Positions 7,024 through 15,074 are shown, numbered from the stretch's first letter. The stretch: 30,953 nt of DNA from CAZBQC01 sp964494015 (GCA_964494015.1 CAZBQC010000004.1:1-30953); one strand, 5' to 3'. Program-made: numbers and translations. The notes: generated by a model not told the origin, from the letters alone.

Positions 7024-7866
7024 CTACAAAATATTAGATTTTATATTTTTATATGCCACTACTTTGTCCTTGTATTTATTATTTAAAAACAAAACTAAAT
7101 TTTTAATTGATTCGGAATACTCCATTAATGCAATTGGAAAACCATATTTAAATCTATCATCTATTTCAAATACAGAAACAACATTATTTAAACATATATT
7201 TGAATTTTCATTATACCAATCAAATAATTCTAATAATTCGGAATTATTACTTGATTTCATAAACTCTATTAATGGAAAATTAACAGAACCATTTTTATAA
7301 TGATATCCTCTTAGTAATCTTTGTAACCTATCATTTTGTAAAATATCAGTCAATTCTAGAAATTTTTTATTAACAGGATTTATAATACTAATAATATCTT
7401 CAAAAGATTTAATTTCTGCTAATCTTTCATCTGGACATACTTCATATAACTTTGTTTTCAAATTACCATTAACTAATGATGAAATTCTAAGTAAAAATGC
7501 TTCTACACTATTTTCTGTATATAATATCTTTTCTTGAGTCGCGTGTTCTAACTCATGCAATACAACTTGTATTATTGATAGATTTTTATATAATATTTTT
7601 TCAAAATTATTAGAAATTAATAAATTTTTTTCAATACTTACCATCATATAATTTATTACATTGCGATTGAGTACAACTATTCTAGTAATATTGCAATATG
7701 AAGCAAGCATTTTACTATTTTTCTTTGATATTACACTTATATTAGAAACATAATTATTAATGTCTTTTTTATCTATTAACAAAGCAATTATTTTTTCTAT
7801 TATTCTAATATCTAAAATTTTACCACTAATAGAATAATCATAAACTATTTTTAATATATTTTCCAT
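7024..7866 (-). CDS. Zincin-like protein with HELEH motif, function unknown
   Basis: This 280-residue protein has no signal peptide. Residues 100-113 contain LHELEHATQ, giving the metalloprotease motif HExxH (His104, Glu105, His108). A downstream CPDERLAEIKS (residues 144-154) supplies a plausible third zinc ligand, Glu147 or Glu151, as in gluzincin-type proteases. The rest is helical and gives no match I recognise. It could be a cytoplasmic protease, for example one that cleaves a repressor or a partner toxin, or a phage-derived protein. No Shine-Dalgarno precedes the ATG, which lies 20 bases after the stop of the preceding gene, so translation may be weak or coupled. I infer zinc binding from the motif only. 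Confidence 0.75.
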   Translation of the reverse strand: MENILKIVYDYSISGKILDIRIIEKIIALLIDKKDINNYVSNISVISKKNSKMLASYCNITRIVVLNRNVINYMMVSIEKNLLISNNFEKILYKNLSIIQVVLHELEHATQEKILYTENSVEAFLLRISSLVNGNLKTKLYEVCPDERLAEIKSFEDIISIINPVNKKFLELTDILQNDRLQRLLRGYHYKNGSVNFPLIEFMKSSNNSELLELFDWYNENSNICLNNVVSVFEIDDRFKYGFPIALMEYSESIKNLVLFLNNKYKDKVVAYKNIKSNIL

Positions 7867-7886
7867 AAATATAATGTTTTGTAGTT

Positions 7887-8276
7887 TTAATATCCTATTT
7901 TTTGTTTTCTTTTAGATAAAGTTCTTTTTTGTTTATTTAATTCATTATTTTTTAAATCAAATAATGAATTTCCATATAATGATGTTAATAATTGTATTTC
8001 TTCATCGCTCAAATTTAATTTATCTTCATATTTTAACCAAGGATTCTTCCATGGTCTTCCTTTACTATCACTAATATTAGGTTTCCTATCATAATTAGTA
8101 TTTTCATTCTTATGTCCATGACCTTTTGTCCAATCACCACCAGTTGGTGTATAAACATTTCCGTTTCTATCTCCATAAATTTCATACCCATCATCATTTG
8201 CACATTCTGCAGATTCTAAATAATCTGCGTATGCTTGATAATCATAATTAAAATCACTTAAAGTTTTTCTTGCCAT
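7887..8276 (-). CDS. Unrecognised 129-residue protein, first gene of the accessory cassette
   Basis: The first half is acidic (about residues 1-40). The middle has an unusual GGDWTKGHGH stretch (46-55) followed by Asn, Pro and Trp-rich segments (SKGRPWKNPW, 71-80). The C-terminus is basic and helical. Clustered His, Asp and Asn residues in a small protein are typical of nuclease-toxin domains, but I cannot place this in a known toxin family. The start ATG has a strong AAGGAG Shine-Dalgarno eight bases upstream. It leads a three-gene unit with the HELEH protein and the 102-residue protein, and probably shares the promoter at 8469-8497. Confidence 0.7.
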   Translation of the reverse strand: MARKTLSDFNYDYQAYADYLESAECANDDGYEIYGDRNGNVYTPTGGDWTKGHGHKNENTNYDRKPNISDSKGRPWKNPWLKYEDKLNLSDEEIQLLTSLYGNSLFDLKNNELNKQKRTLSKRKQKIGY

Positions 8277-8468
8277 ATTATCATCTCCTTTTAAAAATGG
8301 CTTAGACTAATAAAATATTAAGTTTATTTAGTAAAAAATTGAACTAATCACCACCCTTTTACTTATTTCTAAATAATTAACAGTATATACTATATCAACA
8401 TTAATAATTTTATTATTGTATTTACTCAATGAAAGTTTATTTTTATTAATATTTTCTCTTGATTTAAT

Positions 8469-8497
8469 ATATTAGTATGAATTCTTTAAAAAGTCAA
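8469..8497 (-). promoter_or_regulatory. Likely promoter of the accessory cassette
   Basis: The minus strand reads TTGACT, a 17-bp spacer, TAATAT. It lies directly beyond the tRNA terminator and would give a leader of about 185 bases before the 129-residue gene. Within that leader I see only AT-rich sequence and a weak ACTAAATAA/TTATTAGT hairpin. Confidence 0.45.
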
Positions 8498-8505
8498 TAG
8501 AAACA

Positions 8506-8535
8506 AAAAACCACTAAATTAATAGTAGTGTTTTT
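8506..8535 (-). terminator. Terminator after tRNA-Lys
   Basis: CACTA pairs with TAGTG, and flanking A and T runs extend the stem past one bulged base. The minus-strand 3' side ends in a run of T. It lies eight bases past the tRNA CCA end and closes the greA-tRNA transcription unit. Confidence 0.7.
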
Positions 8536-8543
8536 CAAAATAT

Positions 8544-8619
8544 TGGTGTCCCCGCACGGGCTCGAACCGTGGACCCACTGATTAAGAGTCAGTTGCTCTA
8601 CCAACTGAGCTACGGAGAC
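8544..8619 (-). tRNA. tRNA-Lys (anticodon CUU), CCA encoded
   Basis: This 76-base cloverleaf was read by hand. The acceptor stem is GTCTCCG with CGGGGAC, discriminator A, and a genomically encoded CCA. The D arm contains AGCTCAGTTGGTAGAGC. The anticodon stem is ACTGA/TCAGT with loop CTCTTAA, so the anticodon is CUU, reading AAG lysine codons. The T arm contains GGTTCGAGCC. It starts 26 bases after the greA stop on the same strand with no terminator between, so read-through from greA is likely. The accessory cassette begins just past its 3' end. Confidence 0.95.
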
Positions 8620-8645
8620 AATAAGAAAGATTAATTATTATTAAT

Positions 8646-9116
8646 CTATTTTATATCTGTAATTTTGACTTCATAAGCACCAGTTGGACTCTCTACGATG
8701 ACAATATCTCCGACCTTTTTATGCAATAATGCCTTAGCGATTGGACTTTCATTAGAAATCTTACTTTGAAATGGATCAGCTTCTTGACTACCGACAATTT
8801 TGTATTCATCTTCGCTATGGTCATTTAGGTACTTAATAGTAACTGTACTTCCTAAACCAACCTTCTCTTTATCAGTATGTTCAATGATCGAAACATTTTC
8901 TAAGATACTTTCTAATTTTTTAATTCTGGCTTCTAATTCTGCTTGTTCATTTCTGGCAGCATCATAGTCAGCATTTTCCGATAAGTCACCTAAACTTCTA
9001 GCTTCTTTGATAGCTTTAATGTTTTCTGGTCTTTTAATATTTATTAATAAATTTAATTCTTCTTTTAAATCGTTATATCCTTCTTGTGTTAAAAACACTT
9101 TTTTTCTCTCACTCAT
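8646..9116 (-). CDS. greA: Transcription elongation factor GreA
   Basis: GreA enters the secondary channel of backtracked RNA polymerase and stimulates cleavage of the extruded transcript. The 156-residue length is typical. The N-terminal coiled coil carries the tip motif GDLSENADYDAARNEQA, with the acidic residues Asp44 and Glu47 that coordinate the catalytic magnesium. The C-terminal FKBP-like domain includes NESPIAKALLHKKVGD. The Shine-Dalgarno GAGGTGAT lies four bases before the ATG. In B. subtilis greA ends the same mltG-trmR-trhP gene run, with udk in front of it; here a dGTPase gene takes that place. tRNA-Lys follows closely. Confidence 0.97.
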   Translation of the reverse strand: MSERKKVFLTQEGYNDLKEELNLLINIKRPENIKAIKEARSLGDLSENADYDAARNEQAELEARIKKLESILENVSIIEHTDKEKVGLGSTVTIKYLNDHSEDEYKIVGSQEADPFQSKISNESPIAKALLHKKVGDIVIVESPTGAYEVKITDIK

Positions 9117-9170
9117 TTAAATCACCTCTTAATTAACACTAGAAAATAATACTATATTTATAGCAAAAAG

Positions 9171-10298
9171 TCAAATGTTTTTATTTACCTCTTTCATAAA
9201 GTACTCATCCGTCATACCAGCAATAAAATCAATGACTTTTCGTTTATCAGTCGTCTTGTCTAGATATTCATGATTCATATCATTTAAATATTTTATTATT
9301 TTACTATCTAGATTATTCATCTTAATATCGTCTAGATAACGATAGAATAATTTATTGATTCCCTCGCGATAGAAATTAATTTTTTCTTCACTGCTGGAAT
9401 GATTATAAATATGTTGATAATTAAACTCTTTTAATTTATTTAACATTTCAAATAATTCTTTGCTTAGCATTAAATAGGGTTTATCGAGACTATTGGTAAT
9501 TAAATCGGTGACAATATTAGTAATGATATCACTGTTTTTATTACCTAAAAATTTATTGATATCGACGGGAATGTCTTCTCTTTTAATAATTCCTAAACGA
9601 ATGGAGTCTTCGATATCGCGACCAATATAGGCGATGATATCACTGATTCGAACGACACATCCTTCTAGAGTCATTGGTTTTAGTTTATTAAGTACTTGAC
9701 TGTTATGATATGAAGTTTCGTACTCCTCTAAAAACTGTTCTTTGGTTTTTTTGACTGGTTCATAGATATTACTTAAGATTTCACCGTTATGGCACATAAT
9801 TCCATCTAGGACTTGAATCGTTAAATTGCTGCCTTGACCATTATTTTCGATAAACATGTAATTTCTAACGCTTTGTATATTATGCATAAAGATTTCATTT
9901 AGTTCACGACTAGATATTTCATTCAGCAGTTTTTCACCGAGATGGCCAAGTGGAGTATGACCAATATCGTGTCCTAAGGCAATCGCCTCGATCAAATCTT
10001 CATTTAAGTTTAAGGCTCGACCGATGGTTCTGGCAATTTTACTGACTAAGTTGACATGAATAATTCTTTTGGTAATATGATCATTTTCGTTATAGGAGAA
10101 GACTTGGGTCTTATTAATGTAACGGGTAAAGGAAGTCGAATGAAGAATCTTATCGGCATCTCGACTGAAATCAAGACGAAAATCTGGCTCTAGTTCTTTT
10201 AGACGAAGGGCCTCACTACTATGTGTAGCGTAAGGACTTAGACTCTTTTCTTTCTTTAAAAAATTGGCTGTCACTTTTTCTAAAATATCTTTGGTCAT
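9171..10298 (-). CDS. dgt: dGTP triphosphohydrolase-like HD-domain protein
   Basis: Enzymes of this family hydrolyse dNTPs to the deoxynucleoside and triphosphate, controlling dNTP pools. The HD metal site is complete: His81 in HVNLVSKIARTIGRAL, His110-Asp111 in ALGHDIGHTPLGHLGE, and Asp220 in RISDIIAYIGRDIED. The N-terminal SRDADKILHSTSFTRYINKTQVF is characteristic of dGTPases. At 375 residues it is in the shorter range for the family. Its exact nucleotide preference cannot be read from sequence. AAGGATGG precedes the ATG, and the gene starts 14 bases after the trhP2 stop, so it belongs to the core operon. It occupies the slot that udk holds in B. subtilis. Confidence 0.88.
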   Translation of the reverse strand: MTKDILEKVTANFLKKEKSLSPYATHSSEALRLKELEPDFRLDFSRDADKILHSTSFTRYINKTQVFSYNENDHITKRIIHVNLVSKIARTIGRALNLNEDLIEAIALGHDIGHTPLGHLGEKLLNEISSRELNEIFMHNIQSVRNYMFIENNGQGSNLTIQVLDGIMCHNGEILSNIYEPVKKTKEQFLEEYETSYHNSQVLNKLKPMTLEGCVVRISDIIAYIGRDIEDSIRLGIIKREDIPVDINKFLGNKNSDIITNIVTDLITNSLDKPYLMLSKELFEMLNKLKEFNYQHIYNHSSSEEKINFYREGINKLFYRYLDDIKMNNLDSKIIKYLNDMNHEYLDKTTDKRKVIDFIAGMTDEYFMKEVNKNI

Positions 10299-10312
10299 AA
10301 TAACACCATCCT

Positions 10313-11491
10313 TTATATTTTAATTCTCATCATCGAGAAAATGGGGATCTCTTTTTCAACTTTAAATTTAATGATTTCTTCAGGATGTCTCGCACAGTCG
10401 ATTACCTCACCCTTTTCATTATAGAATTTATCGAGAGTTATTTCAAATAGTTGGTTTAAAGGAGTAAATATTTCGACGACGTCTCCCTTTTTAAAGTAAT
10501 TTCTTTGACTGATGGTACAAAATTTAGTCTTTGAATCATAGTCGATCACTAACCCCAAGAAATCTTGGTTGGATAACTCCTGTCTTCCGGTATAATACTG
10601 ATCAGATAAATCAGCTTCCTTCATAAAGTAATGAGTACTGGTATCTCGATTAGCGACCCGATCTAAAATTTTGTTTTCTCTTGCGATCATCTCTTCAGTT
10701 AAAGTTTTAGAATAGTAAGCCTCGATTAATCTTCGATAGGAACTAATAACGGTAGCCAAATAATAAATGGAACGCATTCTACCTTCAATTTTCAAGGATT
10801 TAACACCAGTATCAAGTAGCTCTTTTAAGTAGTATGACATATTTAAGTCTTTAGTAGCCATCGTAAAGTTATCGTCCTCATCATCAATTAGAAAAGCAAA
10901 GCGACAGACCTGACTGCATCCCCCACGATTGGAATCGCGATTGGTACAATAATTGGATAAAGTACAGCGGCCACTATAAAAGGTACACATAGCTCCATGA
11001 ATAAAGACTTCCATATCCATCTTCGTCTCGGCGATGATTTCTTTAATTTCAGCTTTGGATAGTTCACGAGCTAAGACGACACGAGTAGCACCGATACTTT
11101 TTAAGAATTTGACACTCTCGATATTAGTCGTCGAATTTTGAGTACTAATATGAATTTCTACTTCTGGATAGTTCTTTTTAAGATAGGAAACCAGAAATAA
11201 ATCGCTGACGATAAAGGCATCGATTCCAGCCTTGACGATCTTATCAATATACTCGTAGACACCATTTAGATCCTCATTATGAAAAATAATATTTAAAGTC
11301 AAGTAAACCTTTTTCTCAAGCTGATGAGCAAAGTCACAGGCTTCAGCAATTTCTTCCAAACTGAAATTAGTGGCATTAGCTCTTAAACTATAATCCTTAC
11401 CACCAATATAAACAGCATCCGCTCCATATAAAAGAGCAATTTTTAAATGTTCCAAGTCGCCAGCTGGACTTAATAATTCTATCTTTTTCAT
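10313..11491 (-). CDS. trhP2: U32-family tRNA hydroxylation protein TrhP (TrhP2/YrrO type)
   Basis: TrhP proteins, formerly called U32 peptidases, are needed to hydroxylate U34 of certain tRNAs to 5-hydroxyuridine in a prephenate-dependent way. The protein begins with the family signature KKIELLSPAGDLEHLKIAL and GADAVYIGG. The U32 core at residues 161-200 contains FIHGAMCTFYSGRC and the cysteines 169, 176, 182, 192 and 196, some of which probably bind an iron-sulfur cluster. LKIEGRMRSIYYLATV follows. The length of 392 residues is shorter than the 420-450 typical of the family, though the C-terminal domain is recognisable. It overlaps the upstream trhP1-like gene by ATGA, so translation is coupled. 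The methyltransferase that acts on its product, trmR, is two genes upstream. Confidence 0.92.
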   Translation of the reverse strand: MKKIELLSPAGDLEHLKIALLYGADAVYIGGKDYSLRANATNFSLEEIAEACDFAHQLEKKVYLTLNIIFHNEDLNGVYEYIDKIVKAGIDAFIVSDLFLVSYLKKNYPEVEIHISTQNSTTNIESVKFLKSIGATRVVLARELSKAEIKEIIAETKMDMEVFIHGAMCTFYSGRCTLSNYCTNRDSNRGGCSQVCRFAFLIDDEDDNFTMATKDLNMSYYLKELLDTGVKSLKIEGRMRSIYYLATVISSYRRLIEAYYSKTLTEEMIARENKILDRVANRDTSTHYFMKEADLSDQYYTGRQELSNQDFLGLVIDYDSKTKFCTISQRNYFKKGDVVEIFTPLNQLFEITLDKFYNEKGEVIDCARHPEEIIKFKVEKEIPIFSMMRIKI

Positions 11492-12357
11492 ACTCTCACC
11501 TTATAAATTGTCTTCTGATAGAAAAAACCAGGATAATTTCCAATCAGATGATCGATTTTAGCAATTATTTGCTCTTGGTCAAGAGTTGTCCCATCGATTA
11601 ATCTTTGATACAAAGCCAATATTTCTAAAAAGACTTGGTCATCAATAAAGTGCTGATCCAAAATAAAGTATTTAAAACCGTTAGCCACTAATTCTAAGAA
11701 TGGTTTCGATCCATTTAAAATCTGATCAGTACAGATACTACTACCTTTTTGATCTTCATAAATAATAAACTGATCACCTTTGTTTTTATCTTTGATCCGA
11801 TAGTGGTCGTTCTTGTTACTTTTTTGGTTGTAAGTAAAATAATTACTTAAAAGCTTGCGTCTTGAATGACTGACGATACTGTGTCCAACGACATAAACCA
11901 AGAATTCCATCTTGGTTTTTTCTTTAATTTCTAACATTTCTTCCAAAGTTATCTCACTGGATAAAATTCCCAATTTACATCCTTGATCATAAAAGTAGTT
12001 ACAAGTATTATAATTAGTGACAAAATGAGTCTGATGCCACACGAGATCAGTTTTTAAGAATAAACTCTTTTTAAGCGATAAAATGCTCAGATCATAGAAT
12101 AGTATCCCTCTTAGATTCAATTTATCGATTTCTAGAAGTACTTCCTTTAAAACTTTTAAATCCTGATTAAAAATCATTTTATTAAGAGCTATATAAATCT
12201 TTATTTCTGGATGTTTTTTTAATAATTTCTTTAACTCTTCTAAACTAATTTCCGGATAATTAACAGAAAAATCTTTTAATCCAAAGATAAAAGATTTTAT
12301 ATTGTAGCGAAAATAACTTGTTAAATCCAATTTATTGGGTACGACAATTAAATCCAT
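11488..12357 (-). CDS. trhP1: Divergent U32-family protein, TrhP1 (YrrN)-like
   Basis: In B. subtilis two U32 genes, trhP1 and trhP2, lie side by side after trmR. The position of this 289-residue protein matches trhP1. The sequence is a degraded U32 domain: IKIYIALNKMIFNQDLK corresponds to the VYLTLN region, and FLVYVVGHSIVSHSRRKLLSNYF corresponds to the catalytic stretch, but the usual cysteines are replaced by Val, Ser and His. It probably acts as a partner of TrhP2 rather than a metal-cluster enzyme. The ATG at 12357 is chosen because AGAGGA lies just upstream; a start 33 bases earlier would lie in the end of trmR. One base separates it from the trmR stop. Confidence 0.78.
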   Translation of the reverse strand: MDLIVVPNKLDLTSYFRYNIKSFIFGLKDFSVNYPEISLEELKKLLKKHPEIKIYIALNKMIFNQDLKVLKEVLLEIDKLNLRGILFYDLSILSLKKSLFLKTDLVWHQTHFVTNYNTCNYFYDQGCKLGILSSEITLEEMLEIKEKTKMEFLVYVVGHSIVSHSRRKLLSNYFTYNQKSNKNDHYRIKDKNKGDQFIIYEDQKGSSICTDQILNGSKPFLELVANGFKYFILDQHFIDDQVFLEILALYQRLIDGTTLDQEQIIAKIDHLIGNYPGFFYQKTIYKVRV

Positions 12358-12358
12358 C

Positions 12359-12961
12359 TTACATCCTCTTTTCAGTGACAGCAATGCCATCTCCTACTTT
12401 ATAGAAGCTAGTTTTATATTTAAGATGATTTTCCAAAAAATGAATATAATTCTTAATTTTCTTAACGATACCGCGAATATTATCACTCTTAATGTCGTGT
12501 TCATCCATTTCGACATAACCATGAAAACCCATATTGTCAGTAATAATATAACCAGTATCTAATAAATTTCTTTCAAAATTCTGGAAGAAATCAATATTTT
12601 TACCTTTGGCAGCATCGATGAAAATTAAATCATATTTATCTTCTAATTTGACGTCTAAAGCTTCCTTAAAAATTAAAGTAATACGATCCTCTAAATTAAA
12701 TTTTTTGATATTTTTAATTGCTTCTAAGTATCTTATTTCATCTTTTTCAATGGTTGTAACTTTTAGGTTTGGACTGACTAGAGCCATCATGATGGCTGAA
12801 TAACCGATTCCCGTTCCAATTTCTAAAACATTTTTAATTTGTTTTTTCATGACAAAGGTTGTTAAATAATCAATTCCTTCGTCATTCATAATCGGAATAT
12901 TCTCATTAAGAGCATACTCCTTAATTTCTTTTATTTTATCGTATGTAATTTCTCCTACCAT
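12359..12961 (-). CDS. trmR: tRNA 5-hydroxyuridine methyltransferase TrmR (YrrM)
   Basis: TrmR uses S-adenosylmethionine to convert 5-hydroxyuridine at tRNA position 34 to 5-methoxyuridine. The 200-residue protein has the class I fold of the metal-dependent O-methyltransferase family: motif I LEIGTGIGYS near 46-55, acidic Glu72 for the ribose, and metal ligands Asp116 (FIDAAKG) and Asp142-Asn143. The family name alone would allow a catechol-type substrate; the tRNA role rests on synteny with mltG and the two trhP genes. The second ATG (12961-12959) is preferred, because GAGGAG is seven bases from it but only one base from the ATG at 12967. It overlaps the mltG stop by seven bases. Confidence 0.9.
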   Translation of the reverse strand: MVGEITYDKIKEIKEYALNENIPIMNDEGIDYLTTFVMKKQIKNVLEIGTGIGYSAIMMALVSPNLKVTTIEKDEIRYLEAIKNIKKFNLEDRITLIFKEALDVKLEDKYDLIFIDAAKGKNIDFFQNFERNLLDTGYIITDNMGFHGYVEMDEHDIKSDNIRGIVKKIKNYIHFLENHLKYKTSFYKVGDGIAVTEKRM

Positions 12962-14022
12962 GGCCATTCTCCTCGATCTTTTATTTCTTTGATAACTTGT
13001 TGGAATTCAGTATATGTTTTCATAAAATAAACTTTTTTATTTTTGTCGGCAACGAAATAGTAATAGTTGTGTTCTTTGTAATATAATGTTCCTTTAATAC
13101 TATTGATCGATGGACTACAGATTGGTCCAACTGGTAACTTACCGGCCATTTCGATGGCTCTTGTATTGTACGGATTGTAGGTCGTGTACGGAACATTATC
13201 GTTGCAATTCTTGACATCGATTTTAAAAGCATAACAGGCCGTAACGTCACTTCCAAGACGGTCTTTGGCTTTTAAGCGATTGTAGAAAACACCGGCTATT
13301 TTATCGCGATCAGTATCGCTTACTCCTTCTAATTCAACAATTGATGACATCGTCAAAATTTGATGAGCGGAGAAAGAAGATTTTATAAAGTCAGCTTTTA
13401 AAGATTTTAAATTGGTATTCATCTCTTCGATCATTTTATTAAAGATCTCTTCGACAGTGACATCTTTATTGGCAAAAACATAGGTATCTGGATACAAATA
13501 TCCTTCTAATTTATAATAAATATCTTTCTTTTTAATGTCATTAGTAATAAACCAATATTTATTAATTAGAGTATTTAAATAGGTTTCATCATTACTTTTA
13601 GCAATGACTTCTTCACTGGTATTATTAGTCTTAGAGGCAATAATCTTAGCGATTTCTCGCATATTGATACCTTCTTTGAACGTAATAGTAACCTGATTAG
13701 GATTATAATTATTACCTTGGATCATGATCTCCAGTATTTCTTCGGTAGACATATTTTGCTTAAGTTCATAAGTTGAAGCTTTAAAATTATCTTTGCCTGT
13801 CAACTTAATATAATAGTAAGCAAAGCTTTTATTTCGAATCAATTTCTTATCTTTTAAAATTCCCAAGATTTCTTTCACTGTCGATCCAGCAGGTATTTCA
13901 ACTTTGATAACTTTATCGCTCTTAGCCACTGGACTAAGTTGATAGCGATATATAACTAAAACTGACATTATTAATAAGATCATTACTAATAAGACAATCA
14001 AAAGAATTCTTATTTTTTTCAT
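12955..14022 (-). CDS. mltG: Endolytic peptidoglycan transglycosylase MltG
   Basis: MltG cuts nascent glycan strands at the outer face of the membrane and sets their length. The 355-residue protein has a single N-terminal membrane helix (about residues 4-25), a LysM-like domain (VEIPAGSTVKEILGIL onwards), then the YceG catalytic domain. The catalytic Glu230 sits in SSIVELEG, and the conserved LEGYLYPDTY and YNPYNTRA ... LPVGPICSPS segments are present. The ATG at 14022-14020 has AAGGAG five bases upstream. A longer frame to 14064 would start upstream of the predicted promoter -10. Its own promoter (14050-14078) may boost this part of the operon. Confidence 0.94.
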   Translation of the reverse strand: MKKIRILLIVLLVMILLIMSVLVIYRYQLSPVAKSDKVIKVEIPAGSTVKEILGILKDKKLIRNKSFAYYYIKLTGKDNFKASTYELKQNMSTEEILEIMIQGNNYNPNQVTITFKEGINMREIAKIIASKTNNTSEEVIAKSNDETYLNTLINKYWFITNDIKKKDIYYKLEGYLYPDTYVFANKDVTVEEIFNKMIEEMNTNLKSLKADFIKSSFSAHQILTMSSIVELEGVSDTDRDKIAGVFYNRLKAKDRLGSDVTACYAFKIDVKNCNDNVPYTTYNPYNTRAIEMAGKLPVGPICSPSINSIKGTLYYKEHNYYYFVADKNKKVYFMKTYTEFQQVIKEIKDRGEWPW

Positions 14023-14049
14023 ACTACTCCTTTTAAACATTATTATGAT

Positions 14050-14078
14050 ATCATAAAAATTCATTCTTTCCTAGTCTA
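14050..14078 (-). promoter_or_regulatory. Likely internal promoter before mltG
   Basis: The minus strand reads TAGACT, a 17-bp spacer, TATGAT. The transcript would start near 14043, about 20 bases before the mltG start codon. Confidence 0.55.
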
Positions 14079-14100
14079 AAAAGAAATATAGCTCTATATT
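14077..14100 (-). terminator. Weak terminator-like hairpin after the DUF1292 gene
   Basis: AATATAG, two bases, CTATATT forms an AT-rich 7-bp palindrome followed by TTCTTTTT on the minus strand. The tight loop and low GC make it weak at best; partial read-through into mltG is likely. Confidence 0.35.
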
Positions 14101-14101
14101 C

Positions 14102-14398
14102 CTATTTGCCAGTTTCACCATCACTAGATGGTTTATTCTTTAATTCATCCTGGAGTGTACTTAAAATAGTATCGATGACTTTCCATTCTTTTTCGGTTTC
14201 GATCGGCTCCAACTTAGGAGTTTTATCGTTAGGATTGAAAATTGAGGCATAGACTTTGATATTACCTTTTTCATCCTTGGAATTGTCAGTATAGACAATG
14301 TAACTTTTTTTGGTTTCTTCTGAATCAAAAGTAAAAAGAATATGACAAACTATTTCCTTTCCATTATCATCTAAGACGGTAAATGTGTTCTTTTCCAT
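14102..14398 (-). CDS. yrzB: DUF1292 protein (YrzB family)
   Basis: This small acidic cytoplasmic protein of 98 residues has the DUF1292 pattern: an N-terminal FTVLDDNGKEI strand pair, HILFTFDSEETKKSYIVYTDN, then KVYASIFNP and a C-terminal EWKVIDTILSTLQDEL helix. Its biochemical function is not known. It nearly always sits between ruvX and ireB or mltG in Bacilli, as here. The start codon shares one base with the ruvX stop (TAATG), with AAGGAG upstream, so translation is coupled. The ORF ends in a short low-complexity tail (SSDGETGK). Confidence 0.92.
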   Translation of the reverse strand: MEKNTFTVLDDNGKEIVCHILFTFDSEETKKSYIVYTDNSKDEKGNIKVYASIFNPNDKTPKLEPIETEKEWKVIDTILSTLQDELKNKPSSDGETGK

Positions 14399-14817
14399 TA
14401 TTTTTCTCCTTTTCTGTTTAAATAAGATTCTAAGATTAAAACAGCAGCCAGATTATCAACCTGTTTTTTTCTTTTATCTCTTCGAATATGATTGTCAATT
14501 AGAAGATTGTTAGCCATGACCGAAGTCAGTCTCTCATCTTCTAAAATGACCTTAACTAAGAGCTCTTTTTCTAGTAAATTTTTAAAACTCATGGTGACCT
14601 CGGCTCTTTTTCCTAGCGTATTATCCATATTTTTTGGAAAACCCAAAACAATATCCGTAATGGCTTTTTCCTTGACAATCAGCTTTAATTCTTCAATTAG
14701 AAAACGATAATTCTCATCGTGACGAATTGTCTTATAGATAGACGCAATCGTATTAGTGGAGTCAGTGATACTAATCCCTAAGGTTTTAGTACCCAAGTCA
14801 AGACCTAAATATCTCAT
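14398..14817 (-). CDS. ruvX: RuvX/YqgF-family nuclease
   Basis: RuvX proteins have an RNase H-like fold. They are implicated in Holliday-junction resolution and in processing the 5' end of pre-16S rRNA. The 139-residue protein shows the fold and its acidic centre: Asp7 in GLDLGTKTLG, Glu95 in LEDERLTS and Asp121 in QVDNLAAVLILESYL. The strand VLGFPKNMDNTLG is also typical. The start overlaps the ireB stop (ATGA), and DUF1292 follows with a one-base overlap, forming a tightly coupled ireB-ruvX-DUF1292 block. Confidence 0.95.
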   Translation of the reverse strand: MRYLGLDLGTKTLGISITDSTNTIASIYKTIRHDENYRFLIEELKLIVKEKAITDIVLGFPKNMDNTLGKRAEVTMSFKNLLEKELLVKVILEDERLTSVMANNLLIDNHIRRDKRKKQVDNLAAVLILESYLNRKGEK

Positions 14818-15059
14818 TTTAAGTATTCCTTTAGTAGTACTTCGACGATTTTAGTTCGATCTAACTTAGTAATTTTGCGTCTTGCTTCCTTATGGTTCGA
14901 AATATATCCAGGATCCCCACTCATAATATATCCTACTAGCTGGTTGACTGGATTATAACCTCGCTCCTTTAGGGCATCATAAACATCTTTTAAGATGTCT
15001 TTCGTGATGGCATCATCAAACTCATCGAGTGTAAATAAACTGGTTTTGTTTAAATCCAT
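14814..15059 (-). CDS. ireB: IreB family regulatory protein (DUF965, YrzL)
   Basis: IreB is a small phosphoprotein; in Enterococcus it is a substrate of the Ser/Thr kinase IreK and negatively affects cephalosporin resistance. The 81-residue length and sequence are diagnostic: TSLFTLDEFDDAITKDILKDVY near the N-terminus (with the conserved Thr residues that are phosphorylated in the family), then ERGYNPVNQLVGYIMSGDPGYISNHKEARRKI. A GAGGTGA Shine-Dalgarno precedes the ATG. It lies 15 bases downstream of the rhomboid gene, which suggests one transcript. No IreK/PrkC kinase gene is visible in the window. Confidence 0.95.
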   Translation of the reverse strand: MDLNKTSLFTLDEFDDAITKDILKDVYDALKERGYNPVNQLVGYIMSGDPGYISNHKEARRKITKLDRTKIVEVLLKEYLK

Positions 15060-15074
15060 ATTTCACCTCTTTTA

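Noticed and set aside
8277..8505. A riboswitch in the long leader of the accessory cassette
   Set aside because: The roughly 185-base leader is almost pure AT with one weak hairpin and no GC-rich conserved core or pre-gene terminator, so I see no riboswitch.
5500..8544. Integration of an island into the 3' end of tRNA-Lys
   Set aside because: I looked for a second copy of the tRNA 3' end at the far side of the accessory region and found none; no integrase gene is present, so tRNA-targeted integration is unsupported.
10900..11000. Peptidase activity for the U32-family protein
   Set aside because: The old family name is peptidase, but the synteny with trmR and the cysteine pattern fit the TrhP tRNA hydroxylation group, which is better established for this arrangement.
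13020..13256. A 78-residue minus-strand frame inside mltG
   Set aside because: It is in another frame of a fully supported gene, has no Shine-Dalgarno and no recognisable protein features.
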